Of a stretch of 30,424 nt of DNA, positions 8,805 to 16,395 are shown one piece after another. Source of the stretch: Candidatus Methanogasteraceae archaeon UBA261 (GTDB lineage Archaea; Halobacteriota; Methanosarcinia; Methanosarcinales; Methanogasteraceae). Positions within the stretch are counted from its first letter, which is position 1, and each line of letters starts with the position of its first letter. The notes below the pieces were generated by a model, which was given only the letters and a program-made list of their open reading frames with translations, ran no database searches and was not told where the DNA came from. The position numbers were made by a program, and so were the translations under genes. Location of the stretch: the NCBI GenBank assembly GCA_002506015.1, contig DAWR01000136.1, positions 1-30,424 on the forward strand, in the 5' to 3' direction.

Positions 8805-8859
8805 TGAGTGCCCCCAAAAATCTCATATACATCAGCACAAGCGAACGAAACAGACGCCT

Positions 8860-9174
8860 TCAACGGTCCAGTGCATCCGAAAGCATCTCATTCAGCTCGC
8901 GCCGGAGCAATTCTCCCTGCTCGAAATTCTCCACCGTCGTTACGATGCGCAGTTCCTGTGCTGATGTTCCGGATGAGATCAAGAGACGGAGATTGCCTCG
9001 CGCATCGGGGCGCAGCACCTTGGCTGTGGTCTTACCGCCGGCGTGCCCCTTGACACTGATAACCGTGGGAACGATCCGCTTTACCAATGGATGTTTTGCT
9101 ACGATTCTCACTACCTTCTTTCCGGTTCGTCCACTGATTACGGTGCTGTGTGCGCCGCCGAGTTTGTCAGGCAT
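8860..9174 (-). CDS. DUF2103-like small conserved archaeal protein
   Basis: A 104-residue soluble protein beginning MPDKLGGAHSTVISGRTGKK and containing RPDARGNLRLLISSGTS, a layout I recall from the DUF2103 / COG4031 family, described only as a predicted metal-binding protein. The open frame extends to 9252, but ATG at 9174 has GGAG six bases upstream while the earlier starts lack a binding site. A divergent gene, the large sensor kinase, starts 185 nt away, so this gap must hold two promoters. No enzymatic residues can be assigned. Confidence in the gene is high, in the family name moderate. Confidence 0.72.
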   Translation of the reverse strand: MPDKLGGAHSTVISGRTGKKVVRIVAKHPLVKRIVPTVISVKGHAGGKTTAKVLRPDARGNLRLLISSGTSAQELRIVTTVENFEQGELLRRELNEMLSDALDR

Positions 9175-9358
9175 TCGAATCTCCAATTCACATTGGGTCA
9201 TGCATGATCGTAATATTTCCTGTAACACCACCCCGAGAGGGGCATCAACCAAATCTTTTTATTCATCTGATACGAAACAAAAACCGTTGCGTCCCCCAGC
9301 GTGTCACCGGATGAAAGATCGAGACGGGGCAGGAAACTGACTGGAACAGGAGATAGAA

Positions 9359-12300
9359 ATGGGAGAATCGTTGCCATTGCAGGAATTAATCGACTTTGAC
9401 GAGCTTCAGGACATTCAGGACGGATTTGCAAAGATTATCCGCGCATCTTCAGTGATCTTTTCACCGGAAGGGGACGCCCTGACCCGTTTCAGCAACCCAA
9501 CCGGTTTTTGTTCGCTGATCCAGTCAACCAAAGAAGGGATGCGGTGCTGTTTCCAGTCATTCACAGATATGGGTCGAAAAGCCCTCGAGTCAGACGAGCC
9601 TGTGATTATGCGTTGCTTCGCGCACGGCGTCCACTTTGCTGCGCCGATCATAATCGATTCTGAGCGCAAAGCAACGATGTTCATGGGACAATTCATAACA
9701 GAGGAGTTCTCTCCCGATCAATTGAAGGAACTCAGAGAAATCGCTGCGCAGATCGACGTGGATCCGGACCGGCTGGTCGCAGAAGCAAAGAAGATGCGGG
9801 TGGTCACAGAAGACGTGGTCCGGAATTATACAACCTCACTGTCACAGACTGTCCGGGCTATTGCGATGCTGGGCGCGCAGGCGGTCGAACTCATGCGGGC
9901 AAAAGACGCTCTCCAGGAGTCACACGACGAACTGGAGTCCCGCGTAAAAGAGCGCACCGCTGAACTCGCTTCAGCAAACACCGGGCTGAAGCGAGAGATT
10001 GCCGAGCGTGAGATTGCCGAAGATCGTATTGATCGCCTGAACAGCGTTCTTAAAGCTATCAGGAATGTTAATCAGTTGATCGTGTCTGAGAAGGACCGAG
10101 ACAATCTCCTCCAGAAAGCCTGTGACATCCTATTGGAGGCGCGGGGCTACGACGCCGCTTGGTTCGGGCTCCTGCGGGAAGATACGACCTTCGAGAGGGT
10201 TATGGGTTCTGACTCAAGACGCGATCCGCCCCGCTTCTGCGATGATATGGTTGACAGGAGTCCTTCACCGTGTTTCAAAGACGCGCTTACCCAGAAAGAG
10301 AGGATCGCGATCGTTGACAAATCCAAAGATTGTGGAGATTGTCCTTTTGGAAGCGCTTATGCCGGAAACGCAACTGTGCTCATCCGTGTCGAACACGCTG
10401 GAAAGCTCTTTGGGCTGCTCGCAATCGCACTTGCCGCCGATGTCGATGTCGATGTCGATGCCACTGCCGATGAGAAAGAACTCCTCAAGGAGGTTGCTTC
10501 CGACATAGCGTTTGCCCTCCATGACATTGAACTGGATGAGGCACGTAAAGCCATTGAGAACGCGCTCCAAGAGAGCGAGGAGAAGTACCGCACCCTAATT
10601 GAGAATGTTCAGGATGGTGTATTCCTCATCCAGGACGGGGAGCTCAAGTTTGTCAACGAGGCATTTGCCAGAATACCCGGCTACACCGTGGAGGAGATCC
10701 GCGGGATGAATTTCGGGGGACTTGTTGCGCCAGAGGACATGGATATGGTTGCTGATCGCTACACCAGGATGATGGCAGGGGAAGATGTGCCCCGGGAGTA
10801 TGAGTTTCATGGCATACGGAAGGGCGAGGATACGCGAACCACCGTTCGTATGACCGTTGGGCTCACCGAGTGTCAGGGTAAGCCGGCAGTGATTGGAACG
10901 GTGAAGGACGTAACCGAGCGCAAAGCGATTGAAGATGCGCTCCGGGAGAGCGAGATTATGTATAGGACCCTTTACGATTCGTCCAGAGACGCTATCATGA
11001 TGCTGACGCCAGAAGAAGGGTTCATAGGCGGAAATTCCGCCATTCTGGAGATGTTTGGGTGCAAAGATGAGACAGAGTTCACGTCCATGACCCCGGCTGA
11101 CAGCTCTCCCGAATACCAGCCGGACGGATCTCTGTCCCTGTCAGAATCTCAGAAGGCGATGGCGATTGCAATGGAGAAAGGATCGCATTACTTTGAGTGG
11201 AAACACAGACGGGTGGACGGGGTGGAGTTCTTTGCTGATGTTTTACTGACCAGAGTGAAACTCGATCACAAAAATTTTTTGCAGGCGACAGTCAGGGACA
11301 TAACCGAGCGTAAGATTGCAGAAGCGGCTCTGCACGAGAGCGAGGCGAAGTACCGCCGACTCACAGAGACAATAGAGGACGCGATCATATCGTTCGGCAT
11401 GGATACGCGTGTCACATATCTCAACCAAGCGGCGATAGAACTGGGAGGTTATAGTGAGGCAGAGGCGCTGCAGATGAAGATCACAGATATACTGCCCGAA
11501 GATCAGATCTCCGAATTCTATGAACGTTTTTCCAAGCGTGCTGCCGGTGAGAATGGACTTTTCATCTACGAAGTGGATTTTATCAGCAAGGCAGGAGAGC
11601 GGATACCGGTGGAAGTGAATTCCTCGATGATTGTAAAGGACAATGAACAATCGGGAATACTTCTCGTCTGCCGCGACATGACCGAGCGAAAAATCGTGGA
11701 TCAAGCGCTGCGCGAGAGTGAGGAGAAGTACCGCACCCTAATTGAGAATATTCAGGATGGTGTATTCCTCATCCAGGACGGGGAGCTCAAGTTTGTCAAC
11801 GAGGCATTTGCCAGAATACCCGGCTACACCGTGGAGGAGATGCTCGGGATGAATTTCGGGGGACTTGTTGCGCCAGAGGACATGGATATGGTTGCTGATC
11901 GCTACACCAGGATGATGGCAGGGGAAGATGCACCCATGGAGTATGAGTTTCATGGCATACGGAAGGGCGAGGATACGCGAACCACCGTTCGTATGACCGT
12001 TGGGCCCACCGAGTATCAGGGTAAGCCGGCAGTGATTGGAACGGTGAAGGACGTAACCGAGCGCAAAGCGATTGAAGATGCACTTTTTGAGTCGGAGGAA
12101 AAATACAGGGTGATGTTTGAGACTGCTAAAGACGCCATATTCCTGTCTGACGAGACCGGGAAGTTCGTGGATGTCAATCAGGCGGCTTGCGAATCGCTCG
12201 GCTACAGCAAAGAAGAATTGCTAAAACTGACCGATAGGGAGATTGACGCAGAATCAACAGGATACAAAGCCTTCCAGAAAGTTCGGAATGGTGTGGAGAA

Positions 12301-14131
12301 AGCGATCTTTCGAGTGAACCAGCAGAAGAAAGATGGGGCACTCCTGCCCGTGGAGATCAGTGGAGGACTCCTCAACATTGGAGCTAAAAGAATCTTCCTG
12401 GCAATTGCTCGTGACATCACTGAGCGCAAGAAAGCAGAAGAAAAATTAAAAGAATCCGAAGAAAAATACAGGGAGCTTGTGGAGAGCGCAAACAGTATTA
12501 TTCTGCGGTTGAGCGCCGATGGTAGAATCCTGTTCTTCAACAAATTTGCGCAGAGGTTCTTCGGCTACACAGAGGATGAGATTCTGGGCAGAAACGCAGT
12601 CGGAACCATTGTGCCCGAGACGGATACCATGGGGCGCGATCTTAGGGCGATGATTATGGATATCGGGCAGAATCCTGAGCGATACACCACACATGAGAAC
12701 GAGAACGTGCGCCGGAACGGTGAACGTGTCTGGGTCTCATGGACGAACAGGGTGGTTCGTGACAGCGAGGGGCGCGTCACAGAGATGCTCTGCATCGGAA
12801 ACGACATCACAGAGCGCAAACAGCTCGAGGAGCGGATGTGCCGGGTAAACGATGAACTGGAGGAACGGGTGGAGGAGAGGACGGTTGAACTAAAACGCGC
12901 AAACGAACAGTTGAACGCGACGATTGCGCAGGGGTATCATGCGCAGAAGATGGAATCACTGGGGATTCTTGCCGGAGGGATCGCACACGACTTCAACAAC
13001 TTCTTAACCATAACTCTTGGCAACATCTCTATTGCAAAGACGGTTGCAGACCCAAATGGAAAGCTGTTCGGGATGCTTTCCGATGCAGAGAAGGCGTCGC
13101 TTCGTGCGAAGGATCTGACCTTGCAGTTACTCGCATTCTCCAGAAGTGGAGAGCCTATCAAGAGAACAATCCGGATCGCAAAGCTGATCGAGGACTCCAC
13201 AATCTTCGCACAACGGGGCTCTAATGTGCAGTGCGAGTTTGAGATACCGGACCATCTCATGAGCGTGGACGCTGACGAGGGGCAGATCAGTCAGGTCGCA
13301 AGCAACATCATAATCAATGCCTGCCAGGCGATGCCTGATGGCGGCACGATCAGGGTCAAGTGTGAGAATATGAAGATTGAGGCGGTTGGGGCAGTAGCCG
13401 GCGAGGCAGGAGAGTCCATACCACTTGCCGGGGGCGACTACGTGAGGATATTGATCAAAGACGAGGGAACCGGCATCCCCGAAGAGCAGATCAACCGGAT
13501 ATTCGATCCGTTCTTCACGACCAAAGAGGAAGGAACTGGTCTCGGGCTTGCAACAGCGCACTCCATCATCGAAAAACACGGCGGATACCTGACCGTCGAA
13601 TCCACGGTCGGTCTTGGATCGACGTTTTATGTATATCTCCCGGCTGCAAAAGAGGGGGTACTGGCAGAAGCGGCTCCGGAGACCTCGGCGGGGGACGGTC
13701 ATGGTGCCGATGATACCGGCGTCAGTGCCAGTGGGCGGATTCTGGTACTGGATGACGAAGAAGATATAAGAGAGCTTCTTGGCATGATCCTTGTGCGTTT
13801 CGGATACGTCGTCGAGTTCTCAGTAGATGGTGCTGAGACGATTGCGATGTACAGAGGAGCCATGGGTTCAGACCATGCGTTCGATGTTGTGATAGTCGAC
13901 CTCACAATCCCGGGCGGGATTGGCGGGGGGGATGTTATCAGAGAACTGACCCAAATTGATCCTACTGTCAAAGCGATCGTCTCAAGCGGTTACGCGAATG
14001 ACCCAATGATGTCGGACTACCGAAAGTATGGTTTCTCAGGGGTGATCTCCAAGCCTTACGAGGTCAGGGATTTGATCAAGACAGTTCGGGAAGTGATAGG
14101 TGTGGCAGAAGGGAGTCATGAACCTGATTGA
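9359..14131 (+). CDS. Soluble hybrid sensor histidine kinase: PocR-GAF-PAS(x6)-HisKA-HATPase-receiver
   Basis: A 1590-residue cytosolic signalling protein without membrane segments. In order: PocR-type ligand domain (about 10-190, Cys-rich, with LPLQELIDFDELQDIQDGF at its start); coiled coil (190-225); GAF-like domain (235-395); six PAS domains beginning near 405, 528, 661, 786, 911 and 1033, each introduced by an ESE-KYR motif; a second coiled coil; the kinase core with phospho-acceptor His1210 in GGIAHDFNNF, Asn1320 in the N box, and DEGTGIPEE / GTGLGLA ATP-lid motifs; and a C-terminal receiver with phospho-acceptor Asp1514 in VIVDLTIPGG. PAS1 and PAS4 are almost identical in DNA. An Asp-Val hexanucleotide run lies near 10439-10463. 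AGGAGATAG precedes the ATG. It overlaps mtxX by 14 nt. PocR domains are thought to bind small hydrocarbon-like ligands; the signal here is unknown. Confidence 0.92.
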   Translation: MGESLPLQELIDFDELQDIQDGFAKIIRASSVIFSPEGDALTRFSNPTGFCSLIQSTKEGMRCCFQSFTDMGRKALESDEPVIMRCFAHGVHFAAPIIIDSERKATMFMGQFITEEFSPDQLKELREIAAQIDVDPDRLVAEAKKMRVVTEDVVRNYTTSLSQTVRAIAMLGAQAVELMRAKDALQESHDELESRVKERTAELASANTGLKREIAEREIAEDRIDRLNSVLKAIRNVNQLIVSEKDRDNLLQKACDILLEARGYDAAWFGLLREDTTFERVMGSDSRRDPPRFCDDMVDRSPSPCFKDALTQKERIAIVDKSKDCGDCPFGSAYAGNATVLIRVEHAGKLFGLLAIALAADVDVDVDATADEKELLKEVASDIAFALHDIELDEARKAIENALQESEEKYRTLIENVQDGVFLIQDGELKFVNEAFARIPGYTVEEIRGMNFGGLVAPEDMDMVADRYTRMMAGEDVPREYEFHGIRKGEDTRTTVRMTVGLTECQGKPAVIGTVKDVTERKAIEDALRESEIMYRTLYDSSRDAIMMLTPEEGFIGGNSAILEMFGCKDETEFTSMTPADSSPEYQPDGSLSLSESQKAMAIAMEKGSHYFEWKHRRVDGVEFFADVLLTRVKLDHKNFLQATVRDITERKIAEAALHESEAKYRRLTETIEDAIISFGMDTRVTYLNQAAIELGGYSEAEALQMKITDILPEDQISEFYERFSKRAAGENGLFIYEVDFISKAGERIPVEVNSSMIVKDNEQSGILLVCRDMTERKIVDQALRESEEKYRTLIENIQDGVFLIQDGELKFVNEAFARIPGYTVEEMLGMNFGGLVAPEDMDMVADRYTRMMAGEDAPMEYEFHGIRKGEDTRTTVRMTVGPTEYQGKPAVIGTVKDVTERKAIEDALFESEEKYRVMFETAKDAIFLSDETGKFVDVNQAACESLGYSKEELLKLTDREIDAESTGYKAFQKVRNGVEKAIFRVNQQKKDGALLPVEISGGLLNIGAKRIFLAIARDITERKKAEEKLKESEEKYRELVESANSIILRLSADGRILFFNKFAQRFFGYTEDEILGRNAVGTIVPETDTMGRDLRAMIMDIGQNPERYTTHENENVRRNGERVWVSWTNRVVRDSEGRVTEMLCIGNDITERKQLEERMCRVNDELEERVEERTVELKRANEQLNATIAQGYHAQKMESLGILAGGIAHDFNNFLTITLGNISIAKTVADPNGKLFGMLSDAEKASLRAKDLTLQLLAFSRSGEPIKRTIRIAKLIEDSTIFAQRGSNVQCEFEIPDHLMSVDADEGQISQVASNIIINACQAMPDGGTIRVKCENMKIEAVGAVAGEAGESIPLAGGDYVRILIKDEGTGIPEEQINRIFDPFFTTKEEGTGLGLATAHSIIEKHGGYLTVESTVGLGSTFYVYLPAAKEGVLAEAAPETSAGDGHGADDTGVSASGRILVLDDEEDIRELLGMILVRFGYVVEFSVDGAETIAMYRGAMGSDHAFDVVIVDLTIPGGIGGGDVIRELTQIDPTVKAIVSSGYANDPMMSDYRKYGFSGVISKPYEVRDLIKTVREVIGVAEGSHEPD
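10571..10938 (+). repeat. Intragenic repeat unit 1 (PAS1 of the hybrid kinase)
   Basis: This 368-bp segment recurs 1143 bp downstream at 11714-12081 with about ten differences counted by eye, roughly 97% identity. The offset is a multiple of three, so both copies are read in the same frame as PAS1 and PAS4. Identity stops sharply at GAAGATGC on the right, and the sequences between and after the copies are not similar at this level. Confidence 0.95.
11714..12081 (+). repeat. Intragenic repeat unit 2 (PAS4 of the hybrid kinase)
   Basis: Second copy of the 368-bp PAS-coding repeat. Amino-acid differences from PAS1 are few: Val to Ile early, Ile-Arg to Met-Leu after TVEE, Val-Pro-Arg to Ala-Pro-Met before EYEFHG, and Leu-Thr-Glu-Cys to Pro-Thr-Glu-Tyr near the end. 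The near-identity points to recent duplication or gene conversion. Confidence 0.95.
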
Positions 14132-14945
14132 GACGATAATGGGGCGTGCAAGGGCAGAGAAAGCCCGCGTCGGAATTGGAGTAGGCGCAGGCTCGATCAG
14201 CGAGTCAGTACAGAGAGACATCGAGAGTGCGTGCGAGTTTGCCGATGTTGTTCTGATCCGGGACTCTGCAGGATCACGTGCGACAGAGATCAAGACCGAT
14301 ATCGAGATCATCTATTCGGAAACCCCTGAAGAGAAACTGGTGCGGATGCTCATGAACAGGGAGATCGATGCCTGCGTCCGCGGCACACTCAGCGCAACAA
14401 AGACACTCGCATACCTCAGAAGCGCGCTCGGAGTTGCGAGACTGCGGAGACTGTCTCTTCTCACAACCGCTAACAGAACGCCTTTCTTCCTTGCGCCGGT
14501 CGGAATCGACGAGGGGAGTACTGCCCGGGACAGAATCGATCTGGCATGCGAGGGTGCATCCTACATCGCGCGGTTTGGCGTGAGAGCAAAAGTAGCGGTC
14601 ATCTCGGGCGGCAGATTCGAGGACCGTGGCAGAAGTGAGATTGTGGATCGGAGTTTAGCTGACGGTGAAATTGTTGCAGAGGGTCTTCGTTCACTTGGAA
14701 TTGATGCTGAGCACTACGGAATTCTGATCGAGGATGCGGTAGGGGGTGCAGACTTCATCCTTGCGCCTGACGGGATTACTGGCAACCTGATCTTTCGCAC
14801 CCTCACGTTTCTTGGCGGTGGCGGCGGATTCGGCGCACCTGTTCTCACAGACGAGGTGGTATTTGTGGATACCTCGAGGGTGAAGACGAAGTATTCGGAC
14901 GCGATCATGCTTGCGAGCGCTCTCGTGGGAGATGTGGATCGGTGA
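14118..14945 (+). CDS. mtxX: MtxX / methanogenesis marker protein 4
   Basis: A 275-residue protein matching MtxX, the methanogenesis marker 4 family, found next to methyltransferase genes in methanogens and distantly related to the phosphotransacetylase fold. Supporting stretches are RVGIGVGAGS near the N-terminus, IDACVRGTLSATKTLAYLR, FFLAPVGIDEG, KVAVISGGR with FEDRGRS, and the Gly-rich LGGGGGFGAPVLTD near the C-terminus. Biochemical role is unknown. ATG at 14118 overlaps the kinase stop by 14 nt and has GGGAG close upstream; a GTG at 14100 would add six residues. The overlap implies co-expression with the PocR/PAS kinase. Its 3' end faces the ribosomal cluster across a palindromic repeat. 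Confidence 0.85.
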   Translation: MNLIETIMGRARAEKARVGIGVGAGSISESVQRDIESACEFADVVLIRDSAGSRATEIKTDIEIIYSETPEEKLVRMLMNREIDACVRGTLSATKTLAYLRSALGVARLRRLSLLTTANRTPFFLAPVGIDEGSTARDRIDLACEGASYIARFGVRAKVAVISGGRFEDRGRSEIVDRSLADGEIVAEGLRSLGIDAEHYGILIEDAVGGADFILAPDGITGNLIFRTLTFLGGGGGFGAPVLTDEVVFVDTSRVKTKYSDAIMLASALVGDVDR

Positions 14946-15003
14946 ATCACTCTTGCTGCGTGAGAGCTTTGGAGCTTTATTCACATTCGCCGACCAAAAA
15001 AGG

Positions 15004-15130
15004 TACGTGTTTAGCTTAGCTAACCACAAGATCACACAGTCTGCGAAACAGCGGCGCAGCCATCTCCACAATAGTTCTGTGTTAATCTCTTGAAATCTCG
15101 TGGTTTTTTCGTCTCAGCTGAACACATACG
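15004..15130 (+). repeat. Palindromic dispersed element type 1, copy C (core 15022-15105)
   Basis: The 84-bp core (AACCACAAGATCACACAG to AATCTCGTGGTT) matches copies A and B. Outer ends differ from those copies and match copy D: TACGTGTTTAGC on the left and AGCTGAACACATACG on the right, which are inverted relative to each other. It occupies the gap between the 3' ends of mtxX (plus) and rpl14 (minus), ending 23 nt from the L14 stop, exactly where the usual ribosomal cluster would continue with L24. Confidence 0.87.
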
Positions 15131-15152
15131 AAAAAAGTTATCCCTGATCCGC

Positions 15153-15551
15153 TCAAACGACGATTGACGCTGCTGATGCGATCTTCGGGAACCGCTCTGC
15201 CACCTCTCTTGCGACCGGTCCTTTAATCTCTGTTCCTTTTGGTATGCCATCGTCGTCGGTGATCACCACTGCATTGTCCTCAAAGGAGACGCGCATCCCG
15301 TCCGGGCGTTTGTACTCCTTCTTCTGCCGGATCACAACAGCACGCATGATCTGCTTGCGCATATCCGGAGTCCCTTTCTTCACGGATACAACTAGCATGT
15401 CCCCGATTCCGGCTTTTGGATAGCGGTTCTTCACGCCACGGTACCCAACAACCGAGATGACTCCGACAACCCGTGCGCCGGTGTTGTCCACGCAGTTTAG
15501 TTTCGCGCCGGTGTTGAGCGGGCGGGTCATTGATGCACGTATGCCTTTCAT
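15153..15551 (-). CDS. rpl14: Large subunit ribosomal protein L14 (uL14)
   Basis: A 132-residue uL14, which sits at the subunit interface of the large subunit. The conserved core includes LNCVDNTGARVVGVISV, RYPKAGIGDMLVVSVKKG and AVVIRQKKEYKRPDG. A longer open frame exists, but ATG at 15551 overlaps the S17 stop in an ATGA and gives the normal archaeal start MKGIRASMTR. It is the last gene of this cluster here; the L24 and S4e genes that normally follow in archaea are absent and a palindromic repeat follows instead. Confidence 0.96.
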   Translation of the reverse strand: MKGIRASMTRPLNTGAKLNCVDNTGARVVGVISVVGYRGVKNRYPKAGIGDMLVVSVKKGTPDMRKQIMRAVVIRQKKEYKRPDGMRVSFEDNAVVITDDDGIPKGTEIKGPVAREVAERFPKIASAASIVV

Positions 15552-15868
15552 GCCCGCGCCACCACCACAAAGGACTTGGTTTTGCTTATCGGGCGACATT
15601 CAGCGATCTTGACGACGTCGCCTTCTTTTGCATTGATGCATGGCGGATTGTGGGCGTGGATCCTCGATCTGCGCTTTTCGTACCGCTCATACTTGAATAC
15701 TTTCTTCTCGTAACTGCGCTCGACCACTACGGTCTTGCCCATCCTGGAACTGATGACAACACCATCCAGCGTCTGCCCGCGAACCGGAAGTGTGCCATGG
15801 AATGGACAATTCGGGTCATCGCATTCCGTTGCGGGCACAGGCACACTCAATCCAATATTTCTGGTCAT
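15548..15868 (-). CDS. rps17: Small subunit ribosomal protein S17 (uS17)
   Basis: A 106-residue uS17, a primary 16S rRNA-binding protein. The archaeal N-terminal segment CDDPNCPFHGTLPVRG and the core GVVISSRMGKTVVVERSY are present, with the GDVVKIAECRPISKTKSF block near the end. It overlaps rnp1 upstream and rpl14 downstream by four bases each (ATGA junctions), so translation is coupled along the cluster. Confidence 0.96.
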   Translation of the reverse strand: MTRNIGLSVPVPATECDDPNCPFHGTLPVRGQTLDGVVISSRMGKTVVVERSYEKKVFKYERYEKRRSRIHAHNPPCINAKEGDVVKIAECRPISKTKSFVVVARA

Positions 15869-16194
15869 CGATTACTCCTTAATTTCTTTGCAATTCTGTC
15901 TTCCGGACGTGCGACCAGCAATCCTCCGTCGATTTTGGTCTTGCTGCCATCCGGCAGACCGAAGATGAATGTAGCATGTGACTTCGGGACGATCTTGTCA
16001 GAGAACCGTGTGCTCAATTCACAATCGCCCGAATAAGAGGGGGATTGTGGGTTGACGATGAGCGTGTTTCTTGTCTCATCAACCACCGTACCCGCAATTC
16101 CGATCATATCAGCGTTTGAACTATCCACAACCGCAGTCTCGAGACCGATTAAGGTATGGAATACCACGTTCTCGGGAGTGATTGCGTATGTCAT
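15865..16194 (-). CDS. rnp1: RNase P protein component 1 (p29 / Pop4 homologue)
   Basis: A 109-residue Rnp1, one of the archaeal RNase P proteins that assist the catalytic RNA in removing tRNA 5' leaders. It has the Sm-like barrel sequence with LIGLETAVVDSSNADMIGIA, GTVVDETRNTLIV and a C-terminal VPKSHATFIFGLPDG. It lies between L29 and S17, its usual place in euryarchaeal clusters; the SUI1/aIF1 gene that often accompanies it is missing here. Four-base overlaps join it to both neighbours. Confidence 0.93.
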   Translation of the reverse strand: MTYAITPENVVFHTLIGLETAVVDSSNADMIGIAGTVVDETRNTLIVNPQSPSYSGDCELSTRFSDKIVPKSHATFIFGLPDGSKTKIDGGLLVARPEDRIAKKLRSNR

Positions 16195-16391
16195 ACTCCT
16201 CTCTCTTTCTGAATCGTCTTAATCCGCGCAATGGTGCGCCTCAGGTTCCCAATCAATCCGGGGTTCTCGGGCGCGCCGCCGGTTGCAGCAAGCGCGCGTT
16301 CCCGGATCAGGTCCAGGCGCAGTGACTCAAGCTCATCAAGCATCTCGTGCGGGCTCATGTTCCTGATCTCTTCTGATCTCAAAATCGCCAT
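16191..16391 (-). CDS. rpl29: Large subunit ribosomal protein L29 (uL29)
   Basis: A 66-residue uL29, two helices near the peptide exit tunnel. Visible features are MAILRSEEIRNMSPHEM at the start, the LRLDLIRERA helix and the C-terminal IARIKTIQKERG, all typical. It starts four bases after the S3 stop and overlaps rnp1 by four bases. Confidence 0.94.
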   Translation of the reverse strand: MAILRSEEIRNMSPHEMLDELESLRLDLIRERALAATGGAPENPGLIGNLRRTIARIKTIQKERGV

Positions 16392-16395
16392 CTGC

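Noticed and set aside
8530..8860. Transfer-RNA or other structured RNA gene in the palindromic gap
   Set aside because: The structure is explained by the dispersed element; no cloverleaf, T-loop consensus or CCA end is visible.
10439..10463. GATGTC hexanucleotide run as a regulatory or phase-variable tandem repeat
   Set aside because: It is in frame and encodes Asp-Val repeats; a six-base unit cannot shift the frame, and four copies is short.
14691..15071. Minus-strand frame opposite the end of mtxX and element copy C
   Set aside because: It is a shadow of mtxX continued into the repeat, with no recognisable protein family.
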